Shown here: in pieces, positions 23,427 to 34,200 of the stretch
Layout: each line of letters starts with the position of its first letter
Numbering within the stretch: position 1 is the stretch's first letter
From: Deltaproteobacteria bacterium
GTDB taxonomy: Bacteria; Desulfobacterota; Syntrophobacteria; Syntrophobacterales; Syntrophobacteraceae
Direction of reading: 5' to 3'
Length of the DNA: 40,233 nucleotides
NCBI GenBank assembly: GCA_021777755.1
Contig: JAJYDE010000037.1
Span: 1 to 40,233 of the forward strand
Notes under the pieces: model-generated
The model's input: only the letters and a program-made list of their open reading frames with translations
Databases searched by the model: none
What the model was told of the DNA's origin: nothing
Position numbers and translations under genes: made by a program

Positions 23427-24050
23427 TCAGCCCCGCTCCGCCCTGGCCTTCAGTTGCCTCAGCAGGTCATCAAATGAACTCCTCGCCAAAATCGAGTTGA
23501 ACTGTTCGCGATAGTTGGTGACAAGACCGACTCCTGAGACCACGACATCTTCCACCTTCCAGGTTCCCTTAGCGTGGAGATAAAAATCGACAGAGACCGG
23601 GGCGATGTTCTGAACCCCCGTCACGTAGGCCCTTACCTCCGCGTTGTTTCCCTCCCGCTGGAGCAGGGCATACCTTATCGACTCGTTGGAATATCCCTTG
23701 ATCCTTTTGATATAGGTGTTGAAGAGCACTTTGCTGAAAGCCCGCGTAAATTGCTCTCGCTTTGCGGGCGAGAGCCTCCGCCACTGCGGTCCCAGAGCCT
23801 TTTTCGCTATGGCGTTGAAATCGAAATAGTTGTTTACAACTGCCTGGATTTTTTGACTGATAAGGGGCGACTTTTCCGGATTTTGCCTGAGAAGATGCAT
23901 AACCTGATTTGTCCCTGTGCGCACCACCGCCACCGGATTTTCGGCCGCCGCCGCTCCAGAGGTCCAAAGGCCAAGGCAGAGTAGAGCAACTATGAAAATA
24001 GCGCCTTTCTTGATCCGTCCGATTCTCAAAGTCCATATTTTCATAGCCAT
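23427..24050 (-). CDS. MlaC-like periplasmic phospholipid-binding protein
   Basis: From ATG at 24050 the protein has 207 residues, with a signal peptide (basic start, GAIFIVALLCLGLWTSGAAA). The mature part matches the MlaC/Ttg2D family: YFDFNAIAKKALGPQWRRLS, REQFTRAFSKVLFNTYIKRI, and GTWKVEDVVVSGVGLVTNYR. MlaC carries phospholipids between the outer membrane and an MlaFEDB ABC transporter. None of the other mla genes is nearby, so this is an orphan copy. AAAGGA lies closer to ATG 24044, two codons on, which is an equally possible start. An upstream extension to 24092 is unlikely. Confidence 0.88.
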   Translation of the reverse strand: MAMKIWTLRIGRIKKGAIFIVALLCLGLWTSGAAAAENPVAVVRTGTNQVMHLLRQNPEKSPLISQKIQAVVNNYFDFNAIAKKALGPQWRRLSPAKREQFTRAFSKVLFNTYIKRIKGYSNESIRYALLQREGNNAEVRAYVTGVQNIAPVSVDFYLHAKGTWKVEDVVVSGVGLVTNYREQFNSILARSSFDDLLRQLKARAERG

Positions 24051-24422
24051 GTCCTTTTTTCGGTTAAAAATCCAGGGGTGAAGCAGGCGCAAGACCGCGC
24101 CAATCCCGCTGCTCCCCGTTTCATCGTGTTCCGCTCTCGGTCCAGGCGGATTGGGGTCTCAAGTCGAGGAGTTATCTCCTTGCAAATTTCAAAATAACCA
24201 TTTTCAAAAGAGCAGCAACGAATTGAAATATTGAACCAATTCAATCTTGCATCCGTAAGGGGCGCCCGACGTGCGAAAAGAGGGGAGGAGCGTCGTCCCT
24301 TTTTTCTTAAGGCTTGAAAGCCTACTTCCGATATTTGAAATGAGAAATGCGTCTCGAATTGCGAAAATAGAAAGAATAATTCATCCAAGCGGCACCAACC
24401 CTGGAATGAAAAGGGGCGAAGT
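24051..24422. promoter_or_regulatory. Divergent promoter region between mlaC-like and chemoreceptor genes
   Basis: These 372 bp contain no credible gene. They must hold both divergent promoters. An inverted repeat, GAATTG (24220-24225) with CAATTC (24237-24242), 11-bp spacer, lies in AT-rich sequence in the middle and could bind a dimeric regulator. I could not assign -35/-10 boxes with confidence. Confidence 0.4.
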
Positions 24423-26438
24423 ATGACGAAATTATCCATCCGCAACCGCATTTATCTGATCTGTGCCGTTCCTTTAATGGCCTTTATCGTTATGGCCGCA
24501 ATCAACGTCTATCAGAAATACGAACTGCGCAGGGAGATACTGGACATGGAGAAGAATTTGCAATTGTTTTCCTCCGTGTCCAGGCTGATAGGAGACTTGC
24601 AGTACGAGCGGGGCAAAACCGCCATGTTTGCCACCGGCAACATGGAGTTGGGCGTTGTCCAGGAGCAGAGAAAAAAGACCGACGAGGCGCTTCATGCAAT
24701 GTTCGAAGCCTTGCGAGACGCCAGGCTGGGAAAAATTGGCTCTCGAAATATAATCGATTCGATTCCCGGTGTGTTGGCAAAAATCAGAAAAGAAAGCAAC
24801 CGGCCGAACTTGAAAGAGCGTGATCAGGTGATCAGGGCATATTCGGATTTAATCAAAACGCTTTTTCCCCTTTTGTCTGATATCGTCAAAAGTAAGACAA
24901 GGCATGGATTCAGCCGGGAACTGACGTCCATGCTGCTGCTTGAGGCCGCCCAAGAAAGCGCGGGCCAGCTTCGCGCCAATGTATCGAGCCTTCTTGGGCG
25001 CGGGACCGCCCTCAGCCGGCATGAACTGGCGTTTATAATAAATCTGAAATCGGGGATTGAGACTTCTTTGAGTTCTCCGGCGCTCATATTGTCAAAAACA
25101 ATGCGGGAGCGTCTCGACCGGCTGAGGAAAAGCCCGGATTGGCTGGCGGTAAATCAAACTTTTCAGCTCATGGTGATACACGCGGAGACGGGAAATTTCC
25201 AAACCAGCGCGGATGACTTCTGGAAGCATGCTTGCCGTCAGGTGGACGACTTGGGGGGGCTTATAGGCGACGAGCTAACCAGCATAGGTTCCAAACAGCG
25301 GAAAATTGTCGAAGAAGTCAATAAGAGCCTTTCGCGCGTGGTGCTCATTTTGTTGGCAGCCATCGCTTGCACCCTTTTCCTGACATTGAAAACCTCCCTC
25401 CACATTATCCGCGGCCTGAGAGGAGTAGTTGAATCGATGCACGATATCGCCGAAGGCGAGGGTGATCTTACACAGCGCCTGGCGATCGGGGGGGATGACG
25501 AAATTGGCGAAATCAGCCGCTCGTTCAACAGGTTTGTTGAAAAAATACAGGCGGTTGTCATTAAGATATCCGGTAATGCGGTACAATTGAGGTCATCTTC
25601 CGAAGGGCTTCTGACTATATCCAATCAGTTGGCTTCCGGGGGCAGGGAGATTTTCGAAAAGGCGTCCACCGTGGCCGACGCCGCCGGCCAGACCAGCTCC
25701 AATACCGGATCGGTGGCCGAGAGCATGGAGCAGATGAGCGTCAACATCAGCTCGGTTGCTTCCGCCACTGAAGAGATGAGCGCAACAATAGGCGAGATTG
25801 CCGCAAACTCCGAAAGAGCCAGGGCCAATAGCGCGGAAGTGGCCCAACAGGCCGAAAGGGTGTCGGAAATGGTGAAGGAACTGGGCCAGGCAGCCCGGGA
25901 GATCGGCTATGTAACCGAGGCGATCACCAACATTTCCGCCCAGACAAACCTGCTGGCGTTGAATGCCACCATCGAGGCGGCAAGGGCGGGCGCGGCCGGG
26001 AAAGGATTCGCCGTAGTGGCCAACGAGATAAAGGAACTCTCGCGGCAAACCGCGACGGCCACCGAGGACATAAAGGGAAAAATCACATCCGTCCAGGCTT
26101 CCACCGACGTGGCCATAACGGAAATCACCAAAATAAGCGAAGTGATCATACAGGTCAGGGATATCGTCTCGAACACCGCCGCGGCCATCGAGGAGCAATC
26201 GGTTGTGACCCGGGATGTGGCCTCCAATATTGCGCAGGCTTCCATGCGAGTGAGGAGCGCCACCGAACAGGTGGGACAGATGGCTATCGGGGTGCAGACA
26301 ATTGCCGGCGACATTTCCCAGGTAAGCCGCGCTACCGGCGATATCCGCCAGAATGGCGCCCAGGTTCAGTCGAGCGCCGGGGAGCTTTCCGGTTTGGCGG
26401 GACAGCTCAAGGACCTGGTGGCCGCTTTCAGGATTTAG
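24423..26438 (+). CDS. Methyl-accepting chemotaxis protein with NIT sensor domain
   Basis: A 671-residue membrane receptor: first membrane segment at about 9-28 ([20 protein letters not shown]), an extracytoplasmic NIT-like helical domain (about 48-295) with [13 protein letters not shown], a second membrane helix (about 305-325), a HAMP domain (325-380; [20 protein letters not shown]), and a long signalling coiled coil. The tip reads [20 protein letters not shown] then [14 protein letters not shown], the CheA/CheW-binding hairpin. NIT domains are linked by family knowledge to nitrate/nitrite sensing, but ligand specificity here is not shown. No che genes are present, so it feeds a pathway encoded elsewhere. 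Its stop is about 74 bp before the regulator start. Confidence 0.9.
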   Translation: MTKLSIRNRIYLICAVPLMAFIVMAAINVYQKYELRREILDMEKNLQLFSSVSRLIGDLQYERGKTAMFATGNMELGVVQEQRKKTDEALHAMFEALRDARLGKIGSRNIIDSIPGVLAKIRKESNRPNLKERDQVIRAYSDLIKTLFPLLSDIVKSKTRHGFSRELTSMLLLEAAQESAGQLRANVSSLLGRGTALSRHELAFIINLKSGIETSLSSPALILSKTMRERLDRLRKSPDWLAVNQTFQLMVIHAETGNFQTSADDFWKHACRQVDDLGGLIGDELTSIGSKQRKIVEEVNKSLSRVVLILLAAIACTLFLTLKTSLHIIRGLRGVVESMHDIAEGEGDLTQRLAIGGDDEIGEISRSFNRFVEKIQAVVIKISGNAVQLRSSSEGLLTISNQLASGGREIFEKASTVADAAGQTSSNTGSVAESMEQMSVNISSVASATEEMSATIGEIAANSERARANSAEVAQQAERVSEMVKELGQAAREIGYVTEAITNISAQTNLLALNATIEAARAGAAGKGFAVVANEIKELSRQTATATEDIKGKITSVQASTDVAITEITKISEVIIQVRDIVSNTAAAIEEQSVVTRDVASNIAQASMRVRSATEQVGQMAIGVQTIAGDISQVSRATGDIRQNGAQVQSSAGELSGLAGQLKDLVAAFRI

Positions 26439-26511
26439 AAAAAGACGAAATTGGGGTATGTTGACGCAGTCGGTCTGCTTGCAGCTCCAATTCAAGGGGA
26501 TGGAACCGCCC

Positions 26512-27183
26512 GTGCGTATCCTTGTGGTAGAAGACAATAAATTGACATCGGACTATATCCAAAAGGGTCTGGCCGAAAGGGGCCACATCGTCGATATTGC
26601 CGATAACGGGGAGGACGGCTTCTATTTGGCTGCAAGCGAGCCCTACGATCTGATTATCCTCGACGTGATGCTGCCGCAAAAGAGCGGCTGGTCGATAATC
26701 AAGGATTTGCGAAAACAAAACAATGAGACCCCGGTCATATTCCTTACTGCGCGGGATGCTGTCCCGGACAGGATAAAGGGGCTCGATCTGGGTGCCGACG
26801 ACTATCTGGTGAAGCCCTTTGCCTTTTCCGAGCTGGTGGCGCGTATCCGCACGATTACACGACGCGCTCCGATCAGGCGCTCGGATGTCTGCCGGGTGGC
26901 GGACCTGGAGATGGACATAACCCGCCATAAAGTCTCAAGGAGCGGCAAAGTTCTCGACCTTACGGCAAAGGAATTTCTTCTTTTGGAACTTCTCATTCGG
27001 CGCAAGGGTGAGGTGCTCTCCAAGAGCTTTATCACCGGACAGGTCTGGGGCATATTGTTTGACAGCGACTCAAACCCGGTCGAAGTCGCAATCAGGCGAC
27101 TGCGCAAAAAAGTCGATGAGCCCTTCGAGGTGAGCCTGATTCACACGGTGCGCGGGGTGGGGTATGTGCTGGAAGAAAGATGA
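26512..27183 (+). CDS. OmpR/PhoB-family response regulator (CusR-like)
   Basis: A 223-residue regulator. Receiver domain 1-120: acidic E7/D8, phospho-acceptor D51 in DLIILDVMLPQKSGW, T79, and K101 in YLVKPFAF. The C-terminal winged-helix domain (about 125-223) has LDLTAKEFLLLELLIRRKGE and the end VRGVGYVLEER. The start is uncertain: GTG at 26512 gives the usual MRILVVEDN; ATG at 26500 and 26458 are in frame. It overlaps the sensor-kinase frame end to end and precedes an RND operon. It most likely binds the tandem repeat at 28674-28695. Confidence 0.92.
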   Translation: MRILVVEDNKLTSDYIQKGLAERGHIVDIADNGEDGFYLAASEPYDLIILDVMLPQKSGWSIIKDLRKQNNETPVIFLTARDAVPDRIKGLDLGADDYLVKPFAFSELVARIRTITRRAPIRRSDVCRVADLEMDITRHKVSRSGKVLDLTAKEFLLLELLIRRKGEVLSKSFITGQVWGILFDSDSNPVEVAIRRLRKKVDEPFEVSLIHTVRGVGYVLEER

Positions 27184-27205
27184 GGGCCGGTCGCGAGGAT
27201 TTCCG

Positions 27206-28639
27206 GTGAAATTCGGGACTCTGTCGCTTGCGGGCAGGCTGACATTTTTGGTGACCTTGTCTTTTGTCACGATTCTTTGTGTCGCCACACTGTATCTGTA
27301 CGTATCCATGCGCAAAAACGTATCCCGTGCGGACAGCGACTTTGTGTCCAATGAAATGGCTCATCTTAGAACCATCATATCGCGTTATTCAAATGATTCC
27401 AGGCTGCTGGTGGAAGAAGTTCGCGAAGAGGCGCAGTGGGAAGCCTCGGCGAAAAAGTCCACCATGTATTTCGTCAGGGTGCTAGGTAAGCATGGGAAAA
27501 TATTGGTCGAAACCGAGCATATGGAAAATATTCTGCCTCCCGCGCGCTTTCCGCCTCCGCTTGATTCCAAATTCGGTGAAAGGCGCCAATGGCAATCGGG
27601 TCATGGCAGGACTTTCCTGCTTCAATCGGCATGGGCCGGGTCTGGTGCCCATAAGCGGTATCTGATCCAGGTAGGCCTTGATATCTCTCATGAGGAGACA
27701 ATCCTGCTCGATTACCGGAAAAGGATGGCGATCGTCCTTTTCGCCGGCGTGATCATCTCGATTCTCATCTGTGTTTTGGTTGTTCGCACCGGGATGCGCC
27801 CTCTTGACGATATCATGAAGACTGTTCGAAGAATCTCCGCCGAGCAACTCCACGAAAGAATCGGACTCTCCCCTCGCGGGCCGAAGGAATTGACCACCCT
27901 GGCCGTAGCCTTCAACGGCATGCTCGATCGGCTCGAGGAAGCCTTCGGCAGACTTTCCCGTTTTTCGGCCGATATCGCCCACGAATTGCGCACCCCTGTC
28001 AATGGTCTGATGGGTGCGGCGGAAGTCATCCTATCCAGGGATAGAACGGCTGAAGAGTACCGGCAGGTGATTGAAGCCGGTATGGAGGAATACTCAAGGC
28101 TTTCGCGGATCATCGAAAGCCTTCTTTTTTTGGCGCGGGCCGAAAACAGGGAGATTCCGATCGAGCGTTGCCGCTTCGAGGTTTACAATGAGATGGAAAA
28201 TATTCGGGAATTGTACGACGCCGTTGCCGAAGAGGCCGGAGTGGAGGTCGTGTGCCGAGGTGAGGCGGCTGTCGATGCCGAACCCGTTCTTTTCCAGCGC
28301 GCGCTCGCAAACCTTCTGGCCAATGCGTTGCGCCACACTCCTCGGGGAGGACGCGTTGATCTTGTGGCGGAAAAGCTCCCGGATGGTTCCGTGGACATAA
28401 GTGTAAGCGATACGGGCTTTGGGATCGCACCCGAGCACCAGCCGAGGATCTTCGACCGGTTCTACCGGGTGGATCCCGCACGGTCCTTGAAAACCGCCGG
28501 CGCCGGGTTGGGGCTTGCAATCGTGAAATCGATCATGGAATTGCATGGCGGAAGAGCGACCATGCGAAGCGAGGTGGGCAAAGGAACGACCTTCACTTTG
28601 AGATTTCCCTGTCTCTTAAGACAAGCCTGCCTGAAGTGA
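27206..28639 (+). CDS. Sensor histidine kinase (heavy-metal sensor CusS-like)
   Basis: The 477-residue kinase has a first membrane helix (about 9-33), a periplasmic region of about 140 residues, a second helix (about 172-196), HAMP (RPLDDIMKTVRRISAEQLHE), then the dimerisation/phosphoacceptor site FSADIAHELRTPVNG and ATPase motifs LLANALRHTP, DTGFGIAPEHQPRIFDRFYR and GAGLGLAIVKSIMELHGG. GTG at 27206 has GAGGA upstream, so I prefer it to the start at 27164 that overlaps the regulator by 20 bp; the overlapping start would still be possible for coupling. All catalytic motifs are intact. The signal is unknown; heavy metals or envelope stress would fit the RND operon that follows. Confidence 0.9.
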   Translation: MKFGTLSLAGRLTFLVTLSFVTILCVATLYLYVSMRKNVSRADSDFVSNEMAHLRTIISRYSNDSRLLVEEVREEAQWEASAKKSTMYFVRVLGKHGKILVETEHMENILPPARFPPPLDSKFGERRQWQSGHGRTFLLQSAWAGSGAHKRYLIQVGLDISHEETILLDYRKRMAIVLFAGVIISILICVLVVRTGMRPLDDIMKTVRRISAEQLHERIGLSPRGPKELTTLAVAFNGMLDRLEEAFGRLSRFSADIAHELRTPVNGLMGAAEVILSRDRTAEEYRQVIEAGMEEYSRLSRIIESLLFLARAENREIPIERCRFEVYNEMENIRELYDAVAEEAGVEVVCRGEAAVDAEPVLFQRALANLLANALRHTPRGGRVDLVAEKLPDGSVDISVSDTGFGIAPEHQPRIFDRFYRVDPARSLKTAGAGLGLAIVKSIMELHGGRATMRSEVGKGTTFTLRFPCLLRQACLK

Positions 28640-28673
28640 GCTGTTTGCCGCTGATGTTGCCAAAAAATAACCC

Positions 28674-28725
28674 CTGTCAGGTTTCTGTCAGGTTGGTTGA
28701 ACTATCCTTGTGTCATTCATAATTC
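28674..28725 (+). promoter_or_regulatory. RND operon promoter with tandem 11-bp operator repeats
   Basis: Two direct repeats, CTGTCAGGTTT (28674-28684) and CTGTCAGGTTG (28685-28695), lie head to tail, then TTGAAC (28697-28702), a 17-bp spacer and TAATTC (28720-28725). The 11-bp period is that of tandem half-sites for OmpR-family regulators, and the repeats abut the -35 box, as in class II activation. The regulator gene ends 1.5 kb upstream. Confidence 0.82.
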
Positions 28726-28803
28726 CAATAAGTGGTCTGGAAGATTTTTTCGTCGGGATGGAGGGAGAGCCTTGAATATGGCAGTAGAGTATCGGGCGGG
28801 GCG

Positions 28804-30225
28804 ATGAGAATTGGGAATTGGGTTGTAATGGCCCTGGTGGTCATATCGGCAGGTGGGTGCGCTCAATTTCATCCGCATCCGCTATCCCCGGCAAAAACGG
28901 TTGAGGCGTTCGGGGGCCGCTCGCTTGGAAATCCGGCCCTGCGAGCCTTTATGGAAAAGAACAAGGTCTCCGCGCCAGGGGTTGGTGAAGCGTGGAATCT
29001 AAAAGCGTTGACGCTTGCCGCGTTTTACTACCAACCCGGTCTGGCCGAGGCGCGCGTGAAGTTGTTGGCTGCAAGGGCGGGCGAAATTACCGCCGGCGAG
29101 CGCCCCAATCCCTCGATAGCGGTGACTCCCTCATACGATTCGGGCATCCCTGGCAACTTCAGTCCGTGGCTGGTGCCGCTCACCCTGGACTGGCCCATCG
29201 AGACTGCGGGAAAGCGTGGCTATCGGCTTGCGAAGGCGCGCCATCTGCGGGAGGAGGCGCGCTGGAACCTGGTCGGGGCCGTGTGGCGGGTGCGCAGCGT
29301 CTTGCGAACCGCTCTGGTTGATCTTTACGCGGCAAAAGGAACCGAAACGCTTCTGGCGCGCCAAGCCGGGGCGCAAAGCCGGGTCGTGCGCATGCTGGAG
29401 GGCCAGGTTGCCGCGGGAGTTTTGTCCAGCTACGAAGTCACCCGGGCTCAAATTGCTCTGGATACGACAATCCTTGCCAGGCAGGCGACCGTTGGGCGCT
29501 ATAATCAGGCGTGTATAGCCCTGGCCGAGGCGTTGGGTGTTCCGACGGGGGCGCTGAAAGGCGTCAAGCTCTGCTTTGCGGACATGAAGACCTTCCCGAA
29601 AGGGTTGACCGAATCCCGGGTGCGGCAGCGGGCGCTTTTTAATCGCGCGGACGTAAGAAGCGCGCTGGCCGCTTATGCCGCCAGCCAGTCCGAACTCCAG
29701 TTGCAAATCGCCAACCAGTATCCCGATATCCATCTCGGACCGGGTTATGCCTGGAACAACGGCAATGCCGGCGACAACCAGTGGATTCTGGGGCCGACCC
29801 TGACACTGCCGGTCCTGAATCAGAACCAGGGGCCAATAGCTCAGGCCAAGGCTGATCGAAAGCTTGCCGCCGCCCATTTTCTCACCGTGCAGCTTTCCGC
29901 CTTAAGCCGGATTGACAGCGCTCTTGCCGCCTATGAATCGGCTTTGCGGGAGGTCCTTACTGCGGAGGGACTGCTAAAAAATCTGCGGCGAAGACTTGCC
30001 TCCGTGCGCGCGCAAGTTCAGGCGGGAGAGGCGGAACCGCTGGCTTTGGCCAATGCCGAGGTAGCCTTCAACGCCGGGGCCAGGGACCGGCTGAACGCCC
30101 TTATTAAAGCCCAGCAGGCCCTCGGCCGCCTGGAAGACGCGGTGCAAAGTCCGCTCACTCTCTCACCGCCCGCGCTGCATGCGGCCCGAACAGCACATAC
30201 CACGGATGAAGATTTGAAAAAATGA
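28804..30225 (+). CDS. Outer-membrane efflux lipoprotein, TolC/CusC family
   Basis: The 473-residue protein begins MRIGNWVVMALVVISAGGC, a lipoprotein signal with lipobox SAGGC. It then shows the repeated helical-barrel pattern of outer-membrane efflux proteins: LAEARVKLLAARAGEITAGE, PSIAVTPSYDSG, SYEVTRAQIALDTT, and in the second half RADVRSALAAYAASQSELQL, PDIHLGPGYAW. It should form the outer channel of the pump. ATG at 28804 is chosen because of the lipobox; GTG at 28732 would begin before it. It is the first gene of the operon; its stop overlaps the adaptor start by 4 bp. Confidence 0.9.
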   Translation: MRIGNWVVMALVVISAGGCAQFHPHPLSPAKTVEAFGGRSLGNPALRAFMEKNKVSAPGVGEAWNLKALTLAAFYYQPGLAEARVKLLAARAGEITAGERPNPSIAVTPSYDSGIPGNFSPWLVPLTLDWPIETAGKRGYRLAKARHLREEARWNLVGAVWRVRSVLRTALVDLYAAKGTETLLARQAGAQSRVVRMLEGQVAAGVLSSYEVTRAQIALDTTILARQATVGRYNQACIALAEALGVPTGALKGVKLCFADMKTFPKGLTESRVRQRALFNRADVRSALAAYAASQSELQLQIANQYPDIHLGPGYAWNNGNAGDNQWILGPTLTLPVLNQNQGPIAQAKADRKLAAAHFLTVQLSALSRIDSALAAYESALREVLTAEGLLKNLRRRLASVRAQVQAGEAEPLALANAEVAFNAGARDRLNALIKAQQALGRLEDAVQSPLTLSPPALHAARTAHTTDEDLKK

Positions 30226-31229
30226 AACCAAAATTTGGCACAATTGGTCTAATCGTTTTTTTAGGGGCCGGCCTTGGCGCCTATTGGCTGATAACCAAGC
30301 GCGGGGACTCTCCCGTTTCACGGACCGAGTCCGCGAAAGCAACGACACTTGTAAGCGTGCGGATCGGTGCGATCAAGCAACTGACCTTGCATCGCCACAT
30401 TACCGGGTACGGCACGGTCGCCCCGGCCCCCGCAACGGCGCGTCAACCGGCTGCGGATGCTCCCCTGGCCCCGTGCACCGCGGGCGTTGTGGCCGAGGTC
30501 AATGTGGCGGAGGCAGAGCTTGTGCGTAAAGGCGAGGTGCTGATGAGCCTGGATTCCGGCTCGACTACCGCGGCTTACGCCAAGGAGGAAGTAGCGCGGC
30601 AGAAACAGTTGTATGCCGAACACAATACCTCTTTGAAAAAGCTGCAAAACGCCGAGGCGAAATTGGCTTTGCTGCATGTCACCTCACCGCTTTCGGGCAC
30701 CGTGGTAAGCCTTAACGTCAAGCCCGGAGCCGCGGTCGATGTCAAGACGGTGGTGGCCGAGGTGATGGATCTCAAGCGCCTGGTGGTCAAAACCGCCGTG
30801 CCCGAATGGGAAGCCGATGAATTGAAAGTCGACGAGCCCGTGCGGGTGCTCTGCCGTCCGCCGGTTTCCGCCAAGCTTTCCTTTGTCAGCCCCACGGTTA
30901 ACACAGCCGATGGAACGGTCTCCGCGTGGGCGGCCTTGCCCGCGAACAGCGGCTTGCGCCCGGGCCGGTACGTAGGGTTGCGGATCGTTACGGCCACGCA
31001 CGCCAACTGCCTCGCCGTGCCGCAGGAAAGTGTCGTTACCCATGAGAATGGGAAAAGCGTCATCTCTTTGGTGCGAGGCAATGAGGCCGTGCAAGTTCCC
31101 GTGCGGATCGGACTGAGCGAAAACGGCTGGGTCGAGGTGAAGGGGGCCGGGCTGAAGGCGGGTTCGACGGTGGTTACCGTCGGGGCGTACGGGTTGCCCA
31201 AGAAAACCCGAATCCGGGTGGTGAAGTGA
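30222..31229 (+). CDS. RND efflux periplasmic adaptor (HlyD/MFP family)
   Basis: A 335-residue protein with one N-terminal membrane or signal helix (IGLIVFLGAGLGAYWLI). It contains a split lipoyl domain (CTAGVVAEVNVAEAELVRKG, then LLHVTSPLSGTVVSLNVKPG), a very short coiled hairpin between them (EEVARQKQLYAEHNTSLKKL), a beta-barrel part and a C-terminal membrane-proximal domain (VKGAGLKAGSTVVTVGAYGL). It links the inner-membrane pump to the outer channel. No Met- or His-rich metal-binding tail is visible, unlike CusB. Start overlaps the channel gene by 4 bp and the stop overlaps the pump start. Confidence 0.9.
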   Translation: MKPKFGTIGLIVFLGAGLGAYWLITKRGDSPVSRTESAKATTLVSVRIGAIKQLTLHRHITGYGTVAPAPATARQPAADAPLAPCTAGVVAEVNVAEAELVRKGEVLMSLDSGSTTAAYAKEEVARQKQLYAEHNTSLKKLQNAEAKLALLHVTSPLSGTVVSLNVKPGAAVDVKTVVAEVMDLKRLVVKTAVPEWEADELKVDEPVRVLCRPPVSAKLSFVSPTVNTADGTVSAWAALPANSGLRPGRYVGLRIVTATHANCLAVPQESVVTHENGKSVISLVRGNEAVQVPVRIGLSENGWVEVKGAGLKAGSTVVTVGAYGLPKKTRIRVVK

Positions 31230-34200
31230 TGGACTCGACCAATACCGGTGTGGGCCGGTTCGCCACCCGACACGCAATATCCATCACCTTCATTGCCGCA
31301 ATCATCAGCCTTGCCGGGATTTTTTGCGCCTTGCGCATGCCTTCGGCCGTGTTTCCCGAAACCCCCTTCCCGCGCATCGTCGTTATGGTGGGTAACGGCA
31401 TCATGCAGGCCAACGAAATGATGGCCACCATCACGCGTCCCATCGAAGAGTCGATGAAGAGCATTCCGGGCGTCAAGTCGGTGATCTCCTCCACCTCGCG
31501 CGGTTCGGCCGTCATCAATGTGGTTTTCAACTGGGGAACCAACATGGAGCGCGCCGAGGTCTATGTGATGGGGCGGCTTTCCGAAATTCGCGGCGATCTT
31601 CCCGCCACGGCGACCACCGATGTGTCCCGGGTGGCTTTCACCCTGAGCTATCCGATCATCGGCATAAGCCTCACCAGTTCGACTCGCGATCAGATGGACC
31701 TGTGGAATACGGCCGTTTATAAAATCAAGCCGCTGTTTTTGCGAATCCCCGGGGTGGCCAAGGTGGAAATCCTTGGCGGTCGGGAGCCCGAATATCATGT
31801 CGTGGTGGATCCTTTGAAATTGCAGGCGGCAGGCCTTGCCCTCTCGGACGTAAGCAGTGCGCTTACCAAAAACAACCTGATCGCCGCGGCCGGGATGATC
31901 ACCCAAAATTATCACCTCTACTTGACCACCGTTGACGGCCGGATAACGACCCCGGCGCAGATCGCCCGGGTGGTCATAAAGGTCGCAGGCGGGCATCCCG
32001 TTCTGGTGGGGGACGTGGCAAGGATTACCCGCGGGCCGAAGCCGGCCTACAAGAGCATCACCGCCCGGGGGCGCGAGGCCGTTCTGTTCAATATCGAAAG
32101 TCAGCCCGGTTCGAGCCTGCTTCGGATTGCCGCCGCTTTGAAACAGGACCTCGCCCGATTGCATGAAGAGTTGCCGCCGGATACGCACCTGGGATTTTTC
32201 TACGATCAGTCCAAATTTGTCAGCGACTCGGTGGGCAGCGTTTGGGACGCCATTATCTTCGGCCTGGCCCTCTCGGTTTTCATCCTTTATCTATTCCTCA
32301 AAAACTTCGGCAGCGTCATGACGGCCATTGTCACCATCCCCGTTTCGGTGCTCATCACCTTCGTTGTCATGCGCCTTTCGAACATGAGTTTCAATATGAT
32401 GACCCTGGGGGGCGTGGCCGCCTCGATCGGGCTCATTATCGACAACGCCATCGTGGTCGTGGAGGCGATGTGCCATCGGTTGGGCAGGGGCGGAGCCCGG
32501 CTGACCTGCATTCACGAGGCGATGGACGAAATTTTGGTGGCCCTTGTCGGCTCGACTCTTACCCCTGTCGTGGTTTTCCTGCCCCTGGCCTACCTGGGCG
32601 GTATGACCGGCGTGTTTTTTCGCGCCCTGGGGCTGACCATGGTGGTCTCGCTGCTGGTTTCGCTGATTTTGGCGCTGACCCTTACACCGTCCTTGGCCGC
32701 GTGGCTCATCAGCACTCGTTCCCTGCCCGAGGAAGCCGGCTCTTTTTTAACACCCGTTCTGCGCGCCTATGAATATGCGGTCCGCCTGGCCTTGCGAAAA
32801 AGCTGGCTGACGATGCTTGCATGCGGTTTTATTCTCCTCGCGTCGGTTTTCATTTACCAGCGGCTGCACACCGAATTTCTGCCTCATTTTGACGAGGGCG
32901 GATTCGTAATGGATTTTGCGGCCCGTCCGGGCACGAGCCTTGCCGAGACCTCGCGGGTCCTTGATGAAGCGGAAAAATCCATTCGCTCAAACCCCGACGT
33001 GGCGGGCTATTCCCGCCGGCTGGGCGCCCAACTGGGGCCCTTTATCACCGAGTCTTACGTGGGCGACTACCTGATCAAACTCAAAGGCGACCGGAAACAC
33101 TCCACAGAGCAGGTTCTGGCGGCCATGCGCCACAAATTCAACCGGATCTTTCCGATGATCCGCTGGGATTTTCACGGTTATCTAAATGATTTGATGGGCG
33201 ATCTGCAAATGGCGCCCAACCCGATCGAAATCTATTTGTACTCCCCGAATCTGCCTTGGCTTGAAATGGCCGCAAAGCGCGTCGCGGCCCGGATCGGAAA
33301 GATTCCCGGCGTGGTGGATACCTTCGACGGTCTCAAGGTCACCGGGCCTTCCGTCAACTTCCGGGTGCTACCCGCGGAGGCCAAACGTTACGGCCTGTCT
33401 GTAAGTGACATCGCCGAGGCCGTGCACACCGCCCTGCTTGGCAAGATCTCCTCCTACATCCTCGAAGGCGACCGCATCGTGAATATCCGGGTTATGGCCG
33501 ACCCCGAAAGCGTTTCGCTCATCAAGGAATTGGGCAATCTGCGGCTGCGCACCCCCGATGGCGTTCTGGTGCGGTTAAGCCAGGTCGCCGCCGTCCATAT
33601 CGAGCCAAACCAGGTGGAATTGAATCGGAAGGATTTGAGGCAGGACCTCATCGTCTACGCTCGTCTGGAAGGCATCGACCTGGGTACGGCCATGCGGGAA
33701 ATCAAGGCCCGGCTCGGCCGGGACCAATGGCTGCCGCGGGGTTCGATTGAATACGGCGGCCTCTACCGGCAGCAGCAGAAGTCTTTCCACAATCTGCTGG
33801 CGGTGCTCCTGGCCGCAATTTTGCTCGTATTCACCGTGCTGCTTGTCGAATACCGTTCCTTCTACGAGCCGATCGCCATTGTCGCAGGGGCCGTTCTGGC
33901 CTTGTTCGGCACATTGGCCGCACTTTGGATGACCGGTGTTTCGCTCAATATCGTCTCTTTTCTCGGCGCCATTATCGGGGTGGGGATAGTCGCCAAAAAC
34001 GGCATCCTGGTTATGGACTATTTCCAGCAACTGCGCGAGCAGGGCATGGAGCTGGTGGAGGCTCTGGTGCAAGCGGGCCATCGCCGGTTGCGCCCGGTGC
34101 TCATGACTTCGCTTGCCGCGGCTTTGGGCATGCTGCCGCTTGCCTACGGCGTTGGCACGGGCGCCCAGATGCTCAGGCCTCTTGGAATCGCCGTGATAGG

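Noticed and set aside
25593-26537. Minus-strand open frame of 314 codons
   Set aside because: It is antisense to the chemoreceptor signalling domain, whose coding frame is unmistakable.
30575-32188. Minus-strand open frame of 537 codons
   Set aside because: It lies antisense to the adaptor and RND pump genes, has His/Asp/Gly-rich low-complexity composition typical of reverse frames of GC-rich genes, and shows no domain.
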